A stretch of 64,000 nt of DNA. Source: Pseudomonas oligotrophica (GTDB taxonomy: Bacteria; Pseudomonadota; Gammaproteobacteria; Pseudomonadales; Pseudomonadaceae). Of this stretch, positions 50,446-63,081 are shown in pieces (within the stretch, counting starts at the first letter, position 1; the number at the start of each line of letters is the position of its first letter). A program made the position numbers and the translations under genes. The stretch lies in the NCBI RefSeq assembly GCF_021726475.1, contig NZ_JAKJRU010000001.1:620001-684000 (forward strand), written 5' to 3'. Below the pieces are notes generated by a model. That model made no database searches. It saw only the letters and a list, made by a program, of their open reading frames with translations, and was not told the origin of the DNA.

Positions 50446-52626
50446 TTACAGGCCGTTCTTGGCCTTGAACTCGCGGCGGCGGCGGTGCAGGACCGGCTCG
50501 GTGTAGCCATTGGGCTGCTTGGTGCCTTCGAGGACCAGCTCCAGGGCGGCCTGGAAGGCCACGCTGTTGTCGAAGTCCGGCGCCATCGGGCGATACAGTG
50601 GGTCGCCCTCGTTCTGCCGGTCGACCACGGCGGCCATGCGCTTGAGGCTCTCGACCACCTGCTCCTGGGTCACCACGCCGTGGCGCATCCAGTTGGCCAC
50701 GTGCTGGCTGGAGATGCGCAGGGTGGCGCGGTCTTCCATCAGTGCGATGTCGTTGATGTCCGGCACCTTGGAGCAGCCGACGCCCTGTTCGACCCAGCGG
50801 ACCATGTAGCCGAGGATGCCCTGCGAGTTGTTGTCCAGCTCGTTGCGCTTCTCTTCCTCGCTCCAGTTGGTGTCCTGCGCCAGCGGCAGGGTGAGGATGT
50901 CGTCGATGGACGCCTTCTCGCGCTTGGCCAGCTCGGCCTGGCGCGCCTGCACGTCGACCTTGTGGTAGTGCATGGCGTGCAGGGTGGCGGCGGTCGGCGA
51001 CGGGACCCAGGCGGTGTTGGCGCCGGCCAGCGGATGGCCGACCTTCTGCTCGAGCATCGCCGCCATCAGGTCGGGCATGGCCCACATGCCCTTGCCGATC
51101 TGGGCCTTGCCCTGCAGGCCGCAGGCCAGGCCCACGTCGACGTTGTTGTTCTCGTAGGCGCTGATCCACTTCTCGGCCTTCATGGCGGCCTTGCGCACCA
51201 CCGGGCCGGCTTCCATGGAGGTGTGGATCTCGTCGCCGGTGCGGTCGAGGAAGCCGGTGTTGATGAACACCACGCGCTCGCGCGCTTCCTTGATGCAGGC
51301 CTTGAGGTTGATCGTGGTACGACGCTCCTCGTCCATGATGCCGACCTTGAGGGTGTTGCGCGGCAGGCCGAGGACGTCCTCGACGCGGCCGAACAGCTCG
51401 CTGGCGAAGGCGACTTCTTCCGGGCCGTGCATCTTCGGCTTGACGATGTAGACCGAGCCGGTGCGGGTGTTCTTGCGGCTGGTGTTGCCGTTGAGGCTGT
51501 GGATGGCGATCAGGCTGGTGAACAGGCCGTCGAGGATGCCTTCCGGCGCTTCGTTGCCGTCCTTGTCGAGGATGGCATCGTTGGTCATCAGGTGACCGAC
51601 GTTACGGATGAACAGCAGCGAGCGGCCATGCAGGGTCAGCTCGCCCTGGCCGTCGGCCTTGGTGTAGACGCGGTCCGGGTTCATCGCGCGGGTAATGCGC
51701 TTGCCGCCCTTTTCCAGCTCCTCGACCAGGTCGCCCTTCATCAGGCCGAGCCAGTTGCGGTAGACGATGGTCTTGTCGTCGGCGTCGACGGCGGCGATGG
51801 AGTCTTCGCAGTCCATGATGGTGGTCAGCGCCGCTTCCATCAGGATGTCTTTCACGCCGGCGGCGTCGGTCTGGCCGATCGGGCTGGCCGGGTCGATCTG
51901 GATCTCGAAGTGGATGCCGTTGTTCTTCAGCAGCACGGCGACCGGTGCGCCGGCTTCGCCCTGGAAGCCCTGCAGCTGGGCCGGGTTCTTCAGGCCGCTG
52001 GTGCTGCCGTCCTTCAGCGAGACGACCAGCTTGCCGGCTTCGATGCGGTAGCCGGTGGAGTCGGCGTGGGAGCCGGCTTCCAGCGGCGCGGCCTGGTCGA
52101 GGAAGGCGCGTGCGTAGGCGATGACCTTGTTGCCACGGATCTCGTTGTAGCCCGGGCCCTTGGTCGCGCCGTCTTCTTCGGAGATCGCGTCGGTGCCGTA
52201 CAGGGCGTCGTACAGCGAGCCCCAGCGGGCGTTGGCGGCGTTCAGCGCGAAGCGCGCGTTCATGATCGGCACCACCAGCTGCGGGCCGGCCATGCTGGCG
52301 ATCTCTTCGTCGACGTTCTGGGTGCTGGCCTGGAAGTCTTCGGCTTCCGGCAGCAGGTAGCCGATTTCCTGCAGGAAGGCCTTGTAGGCCGCGGCATCGT
52401 GGGCCTGGCCGGCGCGGGCCTGGTGCCAGGCGTCGATCTTGGCCTGCAGTTCGTCACGCTTGGCGAGCAGCGCGCGGTTCTTCGGCGCCAGGTCATGGAT
52501 GACCCGGTCGGCGCCGGCCCAGAAGGCGGCGGCATCGACGCCGGTACCGGGGATCGCCTCGTTGTTCACGAAGTCGTACAGGACTTTGGCGACCTGCAGG
52601 CCACCGACTTGAACGCGCTCAGTCAT
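50446..52626 (-). CDS. glcB: Malate synthase G
   Basis: 726 residues from [20 protein letters not shown], with GAGG 7 nt upstream. Typical MSG features: length above 720, the [12 protein letters not shown] N-domain with [15 protein letters not shown], the TIM-barrel [13 protein letters not shown] segment with [18 protein letters not shown], and the late [10 protein letters not shown]. It condenses glyoxylate and acetyl-CoA into malate for growth on acetate, glycolate or fatty acids. It ends at a terminator before the DUF294 gene's upstream region. Confidence 0.96.
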   Translation of the reverse strand: MTERVQVGGLQVAKVLYDFVNNEAIPGTGVDAAAFWAGADRVIHDLAPKNRALLAKRDELQAKIDAWHQARAGQAHDAAAYKAFLQEIGYLLPEAEDFQASTQNVDEEIASMAGPQLVVPIMNARFALNAANARWGSLYDALYGTDAISEEDGATKGPGYNEIRGNKVIAYARAFLDQAAPLEAGSHADSTGYRIEAGKLVVSLKDGSTSGLKNPAQLQGFQGEAGAPVAVLLKNNGIHFEIQIDPASPIGQTDAAGVKDILMEAALTTIMDCEDSIAAVDADDKTIVYRNWLGLMKGDLVEELEKGGKRITRAMNPDRVYTKADGQGELTLHGRSLLFIRNVGHLMTNDAILDKDGNEAPEGILDGLFTSLIAIHSLNGNTSRKNTRTGSVYIVKPKMHGPEEVAFASELFGRVEDVLGLPRNTLKVGIMDEERRTTINLKACIKEARERVVFINTGFLDRTGDEIHTSMEAGPVVRKAAMKAEKWISAYENNNVDVGLACGLQGKAQIGKGMWAMPDLMAAMLEQKVGHPLAGANTAWVPSPTAATLHAMHYHKVDVQARQAELAKREKASIDDILTLPLAQDTNWSEEEKRNELDNNSQGILGYMVRWVEQGVGCSKVPDINDIALMEDRATLRISSQHVANWMRHGVVTQEQVVESLKRMAAVVDRQNEGDPLYRPMAPDFDNSVAFQAALELVLEGTKQPNGYTEPVLHRRRREFKAKNGL

Positions 52627-52805
52627 TACTCGCCTCACTTGGTTCTCGTATCCAGAACGGACAGAAATTTCTTGTAGTCCGGGTCGGCGGATACTACATG
52701 AGCCATCGGGAAAATGCAGTCCGCCGTCGGTAGCAGCCGATTCCCAGCGCGCCGCTCTGGGCTGCTATACCTAAGGGGCCCAATTTTTCCGTAGAGGAGC
52801 CTTCG

Positions 52806-53324
52806 ATGGACCATCTCGTGCTAACCGTGATCGCCCAGGATCAGCCCGGACTCGTCGAGCGACTGGCCAAGTGCATCGCCGGCCACGGCGGCAACTGGCT
52901 GGAAAGCCGCATGTCGCGCATGGCCGGGCAGTTCGCCGGCATCCTGCGCGTGGCGGTGCCGCAGCAGGCGCATGCCGGGCTGATCGAGGCGCTGCAGGGC
53001 TTGCAGGACCAGGGCATCCGCGTGCTCTTCGCCGCCAGCGGCGCGGAGCCGGAGGCGCAGTGGCAACAGATCCGCCTGGAGCTGGTGGGCAACGACCGGC
53101 CCGGTATCGTGCGTGACATCACCCGGCTGCTGGCCGAGCACGGCGTCAACCTGGAGCGCCTGGACACCGACGTGCTGCCGGCGCCGATGAGCAGCGAGCT
53201 GCTGTTCCACGCCAATGCGCGGCTGGCGGTGCCGCCGGGCCAGGCGCTGGACCAGCTGCAGCAGCGCCTGGAGACCCTGGCCGATGACCTGATGGTCGAG
53301 CTCAGCCTGCAACCGGCCGAGTAG
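52806..53324 (+). CDS. gcvR: Glycine cleavage repressor-like double-ACT protein
   Basis: 172 residues behind AGAGGAG. Two ACT domains are seen (about 3-75 and 88-165), each opening with the pattern of GcvR: LTVIAQDQPGLVERLA and LVGNDRPGIVRDIT. In E. coli GcvR binds GcvA to repress glycine cleavage genes. It is divergent from glcB, and glycine and glyoxylate metabolism are related. Its 3' end overlaps rarD by 23 bp, tail to tail. Confidence 0.85.
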   Translation: MDHLVLTVIAQDQPGLVERLAKCIAGHGGNWLESRMSRMAGQFAGILRVAVPQQAHAGLIEALQGLQDQGIRVLFAASGAEPEAQWQQIRLELVGNDRPGIVRDITRLLAEHGVNLERLDTDVLPAPMSSELLFHANARLAVPPGQALDQLQQRLETLADDLMVELSLQPAE

Positions 53325-54201
53325 CGCGCATCAGCCGCCAGGTGTCGATGCTATAGATCGCCAGCCCGGTCCAGATGAAGAAGAACGCCATCTGCCGCTC
53401 GGCCGGGAAGGGCTCGTCGAACAGCTGCACGGCGAGGATCAGCAGCAGCGTCGGGGTGATGTACTGCAAGAAGCCCAGGGTCGAGTAGGGCAGGTGGCGC
53501 GCCGCGGCGTTGAAGCACAGCAGCGGCACCAGCGTCACCGGCCCGGCGGCCACCAGCCAGAGCGCCTCGGGGGTGCGCCACAGCTCCGGCTCGGTGCTCG
53601 CGCCGCTGCCAAAGAAGAACAGCCAGACCAGCGCGACCGGCAGCAGCAGCCAGGTCTCGACCACCAGCCCGGGCAGCGCCGCCACCGGCGCCTGCTTGCG
53701 CAGCAGGCCGTAGGTGCCGAAGCTCAGCGCCAGCGCCATCGAGACCCAGGGGAACTCGCCCAGGCGCAGCAGCTGCAGGCAGACGCCGGTCGCCGCCAGC
53801 CCCACCGCCAGCCACTGCAGCGGGCGCAGCCGCTCGCGCAGGATCACCAGCCCCAGCAGCACGTTGACCAGCGGGTTGATGTAGTAGCCCAGGCTGGCCT
53901 CGACCATGTGGCCGTGGTTGACCGCCCACACGTAGATCAGCCAGTTGCTCGCGATCAGCAGGCTGGAGATCGCCAGCACGCCGATGCGCCGCGGGTGCGC
54001 GAGCAGTTCGCGCAGCCAGCCGGGGTGGCGCCAGACCAGCAGCACCAGGGTGCCGAACAGCGCCGACCAGATCGCCCGCTGGGTGACGATCTCCAGCGCG
54101 GCGAAGCGTTCGATGGACTTGAAGTAGAGCGGGAACATGCCCCAGATGCCGAAGGTGACGAGCCCCAGCAGGTAGCCTTTGCGCAGGTCGGCGGTTGCCA
54201 T
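53302..54201 (-). CDS. rarD: RarD-type EamA transporter
   Basis: 299 residues from MATADLRKGYLLGLVTF. About ten transmembrane helices arise from two EamA repeats. The start (GIWGMFPLYFKSIERFAALEIVTQR) and the SNWLIYVWAVNHGHMVEASLGYYINPL segment are diagnostic of RarD. The family is linked to drug or metabolite export; the substrate is unknown. Confidence 0.93.
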   Translation of the reverse strand: MATADLRKGYLLGLVTFGIWGMFPLYFKSIERFAALEIVTQRAIWSALFGTLVLLVWRHPGWLRELLAHPRRIGVLAISSLLIASNWLIYVWAVNHGHMVEASLGYYINPLVNVLLGLVILRERLRPLQWLAVGLAATGVCLQLLRLGEFPWVSMALALSFGTYGLLRKQAPVAALPGLVVETWLLLPVALVWLFFFGSGASTEPELWRTPEALWLVAAGPVTLVPLLCFNAAARHLPYSTLGFLQYITPTLLLILAVQLFDEPFPAERQMAFFFIWTGLAIYSIDTWRLMRATRPVAG

Positions 54202-54405
54202 TGAGAGCCTTCTCGGGCGGCAGGAAAGCCGCTCATTGTGCGCTTTTGTCGCAGGCCTAGGAAGCGCCGGATAGAGCGCCGCCGGCCCCGTCGAAACACC
54301 CTGGAATAGTGCCCGGAAGCGGCCGACGGAACGCCGGCGGCGGGGCATTCGTCTCACCTGCATGGCGACCGCCGCGTGCGGCGCCGGACCTGTGCGGAGG
54401 TGAGC

Positions 54406-55173
54406 ATGAGACTCGAGAACAAGGTCGCGCTGGTGACCGGCAGCACCCAGGGCATCGGCCGCGGCATCGCACTGCGCCTGGCCCGCGCCGGTGCCGATGT
54501 GATCATCAATGGCCGCGAGGCCGACGAGGATGCCCGCGAGAGCGCTGCGCTGGTGCGCGCCGAAGGCCGCCGCGCCTGCATCCTGGCCGCCGACGTGGCC
54601 GATGCCGGGCAGTGCCGGCGCCTGGTGCGCGAGGCCGTCGCGCAGATGGGCCGGCTCGACATTCTGGTCAACAACGCCGGCATCCAGAAGCACGCGCCCT
54701 TCCTCGACGCCAGCGAGGCGGACTTCGATCAGGTGCTGGCGGTCAACCTGCGCGGGCCGTTCTTCCTGGCCCAGGCCTTCGCCCGCCATCTGCGCGACGC
54801 CGGCCACGGCGGGCGCATCATCAACAACAGCTCGGTGCACGAGGACCTGCCGCACCCGAATTTCGCCAGTTACTGCGCCAGCAAGGGCGGGCTGAAGATG
54901 CTCATGCGCAACCTGGCCATCGAGCTGGCCCCGCTGGGCATCACCGTCAACAACGTCGCGCCGGGCGCCATCGAGACGCCGATCAACCGCGAGCTGATGC
55001 AGCAGCCGGGCAAGCTCGACCGGCTGCTGGAGCAGATTCCCGCGCGCCGCCTCGGCCAGCCGCGCGACGTGGCCGGCGCGGTGGTCTTTCTCGCCTCGCC
55101 GGAGGCCGACTACATCACCGGGACTACACTGGTGATCGATGGCGGCCTGCTATGGAACTACAGCGAGCAATGA
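54406..55173 (+). CDS. Short-chain dehydrogenase/reductase (glucose-1-dehydrogenase-like)
   Basis: 255 residues from MRLENKVALVTG behind GGAGG. The NAD(P) motif TGSTQGIG, NNAG, and the catalytic Ser with YxxxK (SSVHE, then YCASK) are intact, and the C-terminal DGGLLWNY is typical. Its stop overlaps the trehalase start by 4 nt, so the pair is coupled. It may oxidise the glucose that trehalase releases, which is inferred. Confidence 0.88.
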   Translation: MRLENKVALVTGSTQGIGRGIALRLARAGADVIINGREADEDARESAALVRAEGRRACILAADVADAGQCRRLVREAVAQMGRLDILVNNAGIQKHAPFLDASEADFDQVLAVNLRGPFFLAQAFARHLRDAGHGGRIINNSSVHEDLPHPNFASYCASKGGLKMLMRNLAIELAPLGITVNNVAPGAIETPINRELMQQPGKLDRLLEQIPARRLGQPRDVAGAVVFLASPEADYITGTTLVIDGGLLWNYSEQ

Positions 55174-56768
55174 GCGAAGTCGACCCGTGCCATGCGTTCG
55201 TCCATGACCTTTCGCGCGTCTCGGTCGCCGATACCCTGTCGCCGGCCGAGCGCTACCAGGAGCTGTTCGTCGCCGTGCAGATGCACAAGGTGTTCGACGA
55301 CAGCAAGACCTTCGTCGACTGCGCGCCGCTGCGCCATCCGGAGGAAATCCTCGAGGACTACCGTCGCCGTGTCGACACGCCGGGCTTCGACCTGGCGCGC
55401 TTCGTCGCCGAGCACTTCAGCCACTACGAACTGCCGCGCCAGGCCTTCGTCGCCAACCCCGACGACAGCCTGGCGCGGCACATCGACCGCCTGTGGCCGG
55501 TGCTCACCCGTCACCCGCGCGAGCATCCGCCGTACTCGTCGCTGCTGCCGCTGCCCTTCGACTACGTGGTGCCGGGCGGGCGCTTCACCGAGCTGTACTA
55601 CTGGGATTCCTACTTCACCATGCTCGGCCTGGACGAGAGCGGCCATTGCGAGCTGCTGCGCGCCATGGCGGACAACTTCGCCTACCTGATCGACACCTAC
55701 GGGCATATCCCCAACGGCAACCGCACCTACTACCTGGGCCGCTCGCAGCCGCCGGTGTTCGCCCTGATGACCGACCTGTTCGAGGAAACCGGGGTCCACC
55801 GCGCCAGCGACTACCTGCCGCAGCTGCGCAAGGAGCATGCGTTCTGGATGAGCGGCGGCGACGGCCTGCAGCCGGGCGAGGCGCACCGGCGCTGCGTGCG
55901 CCTGGTCGACGGCAGCCTGCTCAACCGCTACTGGGACGAGCGCGACACGCCGCGCGAGGAGGCCTACCGCGAGGATGTCGAGACCGCGCGCCACGCCGGG
56001 CGACCGGCCTACGAGGTGTACCGCGACCTGCGCGCCGGCGCCGAGTCGGGCTGGGACTTCTCCTCACGCTGGCTGGATGACCCGCACCGGCTGTCGAGCA
56101 TCCGCACCACCAGCATCCTGCCGGTGGACCTCAACAGCTTCCTCTACAAGCTGGAGCTGCAGATCGCCCGGCTCAGCGAGGTGCGCGGCCTGCGTGGCTG
56201 CGCCGAGACCTTCGCCGACAAGGCCCGGGCGCGGCGCCAGGCAATGGACCGCCACCTGTGGAACCCGGCGCTCGGCGCCTACTTCGACTACGACTGGGCG
56301 CGCCGCCAGCCGCGCGACAACCTCACTGCCGCCACCCTGGTGCCGCTGTTCGTCGGCCTGGCCGATGCCGCGCAGGCCGAGGGCGTCGCTGCGCTGGCGC
56401 GCAGCCGCCTGCTGGCGCCCGGCGGCCTGCGGACCACCGAGGTGTACGGCAGCGGCGAGCAGTGGGACTGCCCCAACGGCTGGGCGCCGCTGCAGTGGAT
56501 GGCCATCCGCGGCCTACAGCACTACGGCCACGACGGCCTGGCGCTGGAGATCGAGCGGCGCTGGCTGGCGATCGTCAGCTACCTGTTCGAGCGCGAGGGC
56601 CGGCTGCTGGAGAAATACGTGCTGCGGCCCTGCACCGAGCACGCCGGTGGCGGCGAATACCGGCTGCAGGACGGCTTCGGCTGGACCAACGGCGTCACCC
56701 GCAAGCTGATGCAGGAAGATCCCAGCCACCGCGCCAATCGCTGCCACATGGGCAAGCCCGGCTGCTGA
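55170..56768 (+). CDS. treF: Cytoplasmic trehalase (GH37)
   Basis: 532 residues from MSEVDPCHAFVHDL. Trehalase signature 1 (PGGRFTELYYWDSYFTMLGL) and signature 2 (QWDCPNGWAPLQW) are both intact. There is no signal peptide, so the enzyme is the cytoplasmic TreF type. It cleaves trehalose to two glucose. An in-frame ATG five codons upstream exists inside the SDR gene, but the ATGA overlap is the better start. Confidence 0.92.
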   Translation: MSEVDPCHAFVHDLSRVSVADTLSPAERYQELFVAVQMHKVFDDSKTFVDCAPLRHPEEILEDYRRRVDTPGFDLARFVAEHFSHYELPRQAFVANPDDSLARHIDRLWPVLTRHPREHPPYSSLLPLPFDYVVPGGRFTELYYWDSYFTMLGLDESGHCELLRAMADNFAYLIDTYGHIPNGNRTYYLGRSQPPVFALMTDLFEETGVHRASDYLPQLRKEHAFWMSGGDGLQPGEAHRRCVRLVDGSLLNRYWDERDTPREEAYREDVETARHAGRPAYEVYRDLRAGAESGWDFSSRWLDDPHRLSSIRTTSILPVDLNSFLYKLELQIARLSEVRGLRGCAETFADKARARRQAMDRHLWNPALGAYFDYDWARRQPRDNLTAATLVPLFVGLADAAQAEGVAALARSRLLAPGGLRTTEVYGSGEQWDCPNGWAPLQWMAIRGLQHYGHDGLALEIERRWLAIVSYLFEREGRLLEKYVLRPCTEHAGGGEYRLQDGFGWTNGVTRKLMQEDPSHRANRCHMGKPGC

Positions 56769-56783
56769 ACGGCGCGGTCGGCG

Positions 56784-57281
56784 TCAGGGCCGGCGGTACG
56801 GGCTGTCGGCCAGCGGCGACAGGTCCAGCGTGCCCTTGTCGACGAAGCGCTGGGTGCCGAACAGGCCGCCGGCCAGCTTGCCGCGTAGCACGTAGGGCAC
56901 TGCGTCCATGCCGCTGTGCTCGGCCAGCCCCAGCGCCTGGCGGGCCACCGAGAACGCCGAGATGCTCACCGGCACCTGCAGCAGCGCCTCGCCGAAGCGC
57001 GGCACCGTGCCCTGGCGGTCGCTGACGCCACTGGCCAGGCGGCGGCCGTTGACGTCCAGCGACAGCGCCACGCCGTGGTAGTCGATCGGCGTGGTATTGG
57101 GGTTCTGCAGGCGCAGCTTGACCAGCAGGCGCAGCTCCAACCCCTCGCCCGGCAGCGGCTCGATGCCGGCGACCTGCACGTTGAGCGGGTCGCGCGTGGA
57201 GAAGGCGGCGCAGCCCGCGAGCGAGAGCGCCAGCAGCAGCGCCAGTAGCCGGCCGGCCAGGCGGAAGGTGAGCGACGGCAT
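56784..57281 (-). CDS. LEA14-like (LEA type 2) lipoprotein
   Basis: 165 residues from MPSLTFRLAG behind GAGG. A lipobox (SLAGC) gives an acylated cysteine at residue 24. The mature beta-rich domain has the LEA14/WHy layout: VAGIEPLPGEGLELRLLVKLRLQNPN, then GVALSLDVNG and FGEALLQVPVSISA. The family is linked to desiccation or hypersensitive stress in plants and to periplasmic roles in bacteria. Converges on the trehalase gene. Confidence 0.82.
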   Translation of the reverse strand: MPSLTFRLAGRLLALLLALSLAGCAAFSTRDPLNVQVAGIEPLPGEGLELRLLVKLRLQNPNTTPIDYHGVALSLDVNGRRLASGVSDRQGTVPRFGEALLQVPVSISAFSVARQALGLAEHSGMDAVPYVLRGKLAGGLFGTQRFVDKGTLDLSPLADSPYRRP

Positions 57282-57734
57282 GGGGATTCCTCGAAACCAG
57301 GGACGCACAAGCATAGTCGAGCCGGCCGCCCGACCAGGCCACCGGCCGGCGCGTGGCCCAGGCTTCGACTGCCCGCTGCCGTGCCAGTGCTCCGGGCATG
57401 GGCGGCGGCTGCGACTTTCCGCCAATGGCCGGCGGTGGCGCGCTCTGGGACAGTGCGCAGGCCAGGCCCGCCTGGCGTTGCCGGATGCCCACAAGGCGCC
57501 GGCAACGCGCCCCTGGATCGACCCCTAACCGCGGTCGATTGGTGCCCACGACCTGCGTCGCTGACGCACGGGCGGCCCATACGGCCGTCACGCCATGACG
57601 ACCGCCGCCCATCGGTGGCGGTCGCCGTTTTCTCCCGCGCACGCCCTCAGCCCAGCGGAACCCCGGCCGCGGCCGGCGGGTCGACTGCTGCGCAGGCTCC
57701 GCGTGCGAGCCGACCAGAGCTGACGGAGATTTCG
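57282..57734. other. 453-nt intergenic region without a recognisable gene
   Basis: Open frames here have no SD and odd composition, so I annotate none. A stem-loop at 57600-57623 (GACCGCC and GGCGGTC arms) is followed by TTTTC and could be a weak plus-strand terminator or leader structure for the small peptide gene. The last 15 nt carry the SD CGGAG of that gene. Confidence 0.5.
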
Positions 57735-57893
57735 ATGGATCTGATCCGCATCATCATCGCCATACTGCTGCCGCCGCTGGGGGTCTTCCTGCAGGTCGGC
57801 TTCGCCGGCGCCTTCTGGCTGAATATCCTGCTGACCCTGCTCGGCTACCTGCCCGGCATCATCCACGCGGTCTGGGTGATCGCCCGCCGCTGA
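57735..57893 (+). CDS. Pmp3/YqaE (UPF0057) membrane peptide
   Basis: 52 residues with two transmembrane helices. The pattern LPPLGVFLQVG, then FWLNILLTLLGYLPGIIHAVWVI is the UPF0057 signature nearly without change. Family members help maintain membrane potential under osmotic or salt stress. The SD is CGGAG. Confidence 0.92.
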   Translation: MDLIRIIIAILLPPLGVFLQVGFAGAFWLNILLTLLGYLPGIIHAVWVIARR

Positions 57894-58146
57894 GCGTCCC
57901 GCGCGTGCCGGCTCCCGCGGCCGGACGCGACCTTCCGTTGCCCTCGCGCAAGCGCCGATGCCCGCCGGGCAGGCGCTTTTGTGCGCGCCTCGACGGCCGT
58001 GTAAAGTCCGGCGATTCGCCGCGGAACCAAACACGCGCGCGACACTCAAGAACAGGCCGGTAAAACGGAGCGCCATGACCGCGCAGGTGCGCGGCGGCGG
58101 GTGCGGTGGCATCCGCCGGTGACGTGGCAGCCGGAAAGGAAACCAG

Positions 58147-61659
<3,513 letters not shown>

Positions 61660-61660
61660 G

Positions 61661-62479
61661 ATGGCCGACCGCAACCTGGAGATCGAGCTCAAGTTGCTGA
61701 TCGAGGCGATCTACCTCAAGTACAGCTACGACTTCCGCGAGTACTCGCCCGCCTCGATGAAGCGCCGGGTGCTGCTGGCGCTGCAGCAGATGCGCTGCGA
61801 CAACGTTTCGGCGCTGCAGCGGCGCATCCTCTACGATGCGGCGGCGTTCATGGAGCTGCTGCAGTACCTGACGATCCCGGTCAGCGAGATGTTCCGCGAC
61901 CCCGGCTACTTCCTCGCCCTGCGCCAGCAGGTGGTGCCGCTGCTGCGCACCTACCCGTCGCTCAAGGTATGGATCGCCGGCTGCAGCACCGGCGAGGAGG
62001 TCTACTCGCTGGCCATCCTGCTGCGCGAGGAAGGCCTGCTCGAACGCACCATCATCTATGCCACCGACATCAACCCGCGCTCGCTGGAGCGCGCGCGCCA
62101 GGGCATCTTCGCCATCGAGCACCTGCGCCAGTACAGCGAGAACTACCGGCGCGCCGGCGGCAAGGGCAGCCTGGCCGACTACTACACCGCGGCCTACGAC
62201 TCGGCGATCATGGACAAGAGCCTGAAGGACAACGTCACCTTCGCCGACCACAGCCTGGCGACCGACAGCGTGTTCTCCGAGACGCAGCTGATCTCCTGCC
62301 GCAACGTGCTGATCTACTTCAACAAGCCGCTGCAGGACCGGGCCTTCGGGCTGTTCCACGAGTCGCTGTGCCACCGCGGCTTCCTCGGCCTGGGCAGCAA
62401 GGAGACGGTGGAGTTCTCCGGCTATGCCAGCCTCTACGAGCCCTTCGACAAGCAGGAACGGATCTTCCGCAAGCTATGA
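61661..62479 (+). CDS. cheR: CheR-type methyltransferase
   Basis: 272 residues, one base after the kinase stop. The SAM-binding motif WIAGCSTGEEVYSLA and the NVLIYF of the substrate-site beta-strand (SCRNVLIYF) are CheR features. It methylates glutamates on a receptor or coiled-coil partner. No chemoreceptor, CheA or CheW gene is seen nearby. The stop overlaps the cheB start (ATGA). Confidence 0.93.
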   Translation: MADRNLEIELKLLIEAIYLKYSYDFREYSPASMKRRVLLALQQMRCDNVSALQRRILYDAAAFMELLQYLTIPVSEMFRDPGYFLALRQQVVPLLRTYPSLKVWIAGCSTGEEVYSLAILLREEGLLERTIIYATDINPRSLERARQGIFAIEHLRQYSENYRRAGGKGSLADYYTAAYDSAIMDKSLKDNVTFADHSLATDSVFSETQLISCRNVLIYFNKPLQDRAFGLFHESLCHRGFLGLGSKETVEFSGYASLYEPFDKQERIFRKL

Positions 62480-63078
62480 ACCGCGAACTTGCAGGCGCTT
62501 CGCTCGCTGGCCGCCAGCCGCCGCTCGAAGCCGTGGTTATCGGCACCTCCGCCGGCGGCCTGGGCGCGCTGAGCCTGTTGGTCGACGGCCTGGGCGCGGC
62601 CTTCCCGTTGCCGTTGCTGGTCGTCCAGCACGTGCCGGCGGACATGCCGACCCAGCTGGCGGAGATCTTCGGCCGCAAGACCGCGCTGCGGGTCAAGGAA
62701 GCCGACGACAAGGAAGCGCTGCAGCCGGCGACGCTGTATTTTGCCGCGCCCGGCTATCATCTGTTGCTCGAAGGCGACCGCAGCCTCTCGCTGAGCCAGG
62801 ACGAAGCCGTGCATTTTTCCCGTCCGTCGATCGATGTGCTGTTCGAGTCGGCGGCTGATGCCTTGGGGCCGGCCGTCGCCGGCATCCTGCTGACCGGCGC
62901 CAACGAGGATGGCGCGGCCGGCCTCGAGGCGATTCATCGTGCCGGGGGCCTGACCATCGTCCAGGACCCCGCCGAGGCGGAGGTGGACACCATGCCTCGT
63001 GCCGCACTCCAGCGCTTTGCGCCGGACCATATCTTGCCCCTGCGCAACATCCACCGGCTGTTGCGCGAACTGGAGTGA
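62476..63078 (+). CDS. cheB: CheB-type methylesterase without receiver domain
   Basis: 200 residues. The catalytic triad is apparent: Ser in GTSAGG, His in QHVP and Asp in GANEDGAAG. The N-terminal receiver that controls classical CheB is absent, so activity may be constitutive or controlled by another protein. It overlaps cheR by 4 nt and is followed 3 nt later by the next kinase. Confidence 0.92.
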   Translation: MNRELAGASLAGRQPPLEAVVIGTSAGGLGALSLLVDGLGAAFPLPLLVVQHVPADMPTQLAEIFGRKTALRVKEADDKEALQPATLYFAAPGYHLLLEGDRSLSLSQDEAVHFSRPSIDVLFESAADALGPAVAGILLTGANEDGAAGLEAIHRAGGLTIVQDPAEAEVDTMPRAALQRFAPDHILPLRNIHRLLRELE

Positions 63079-63081
63079 CCG

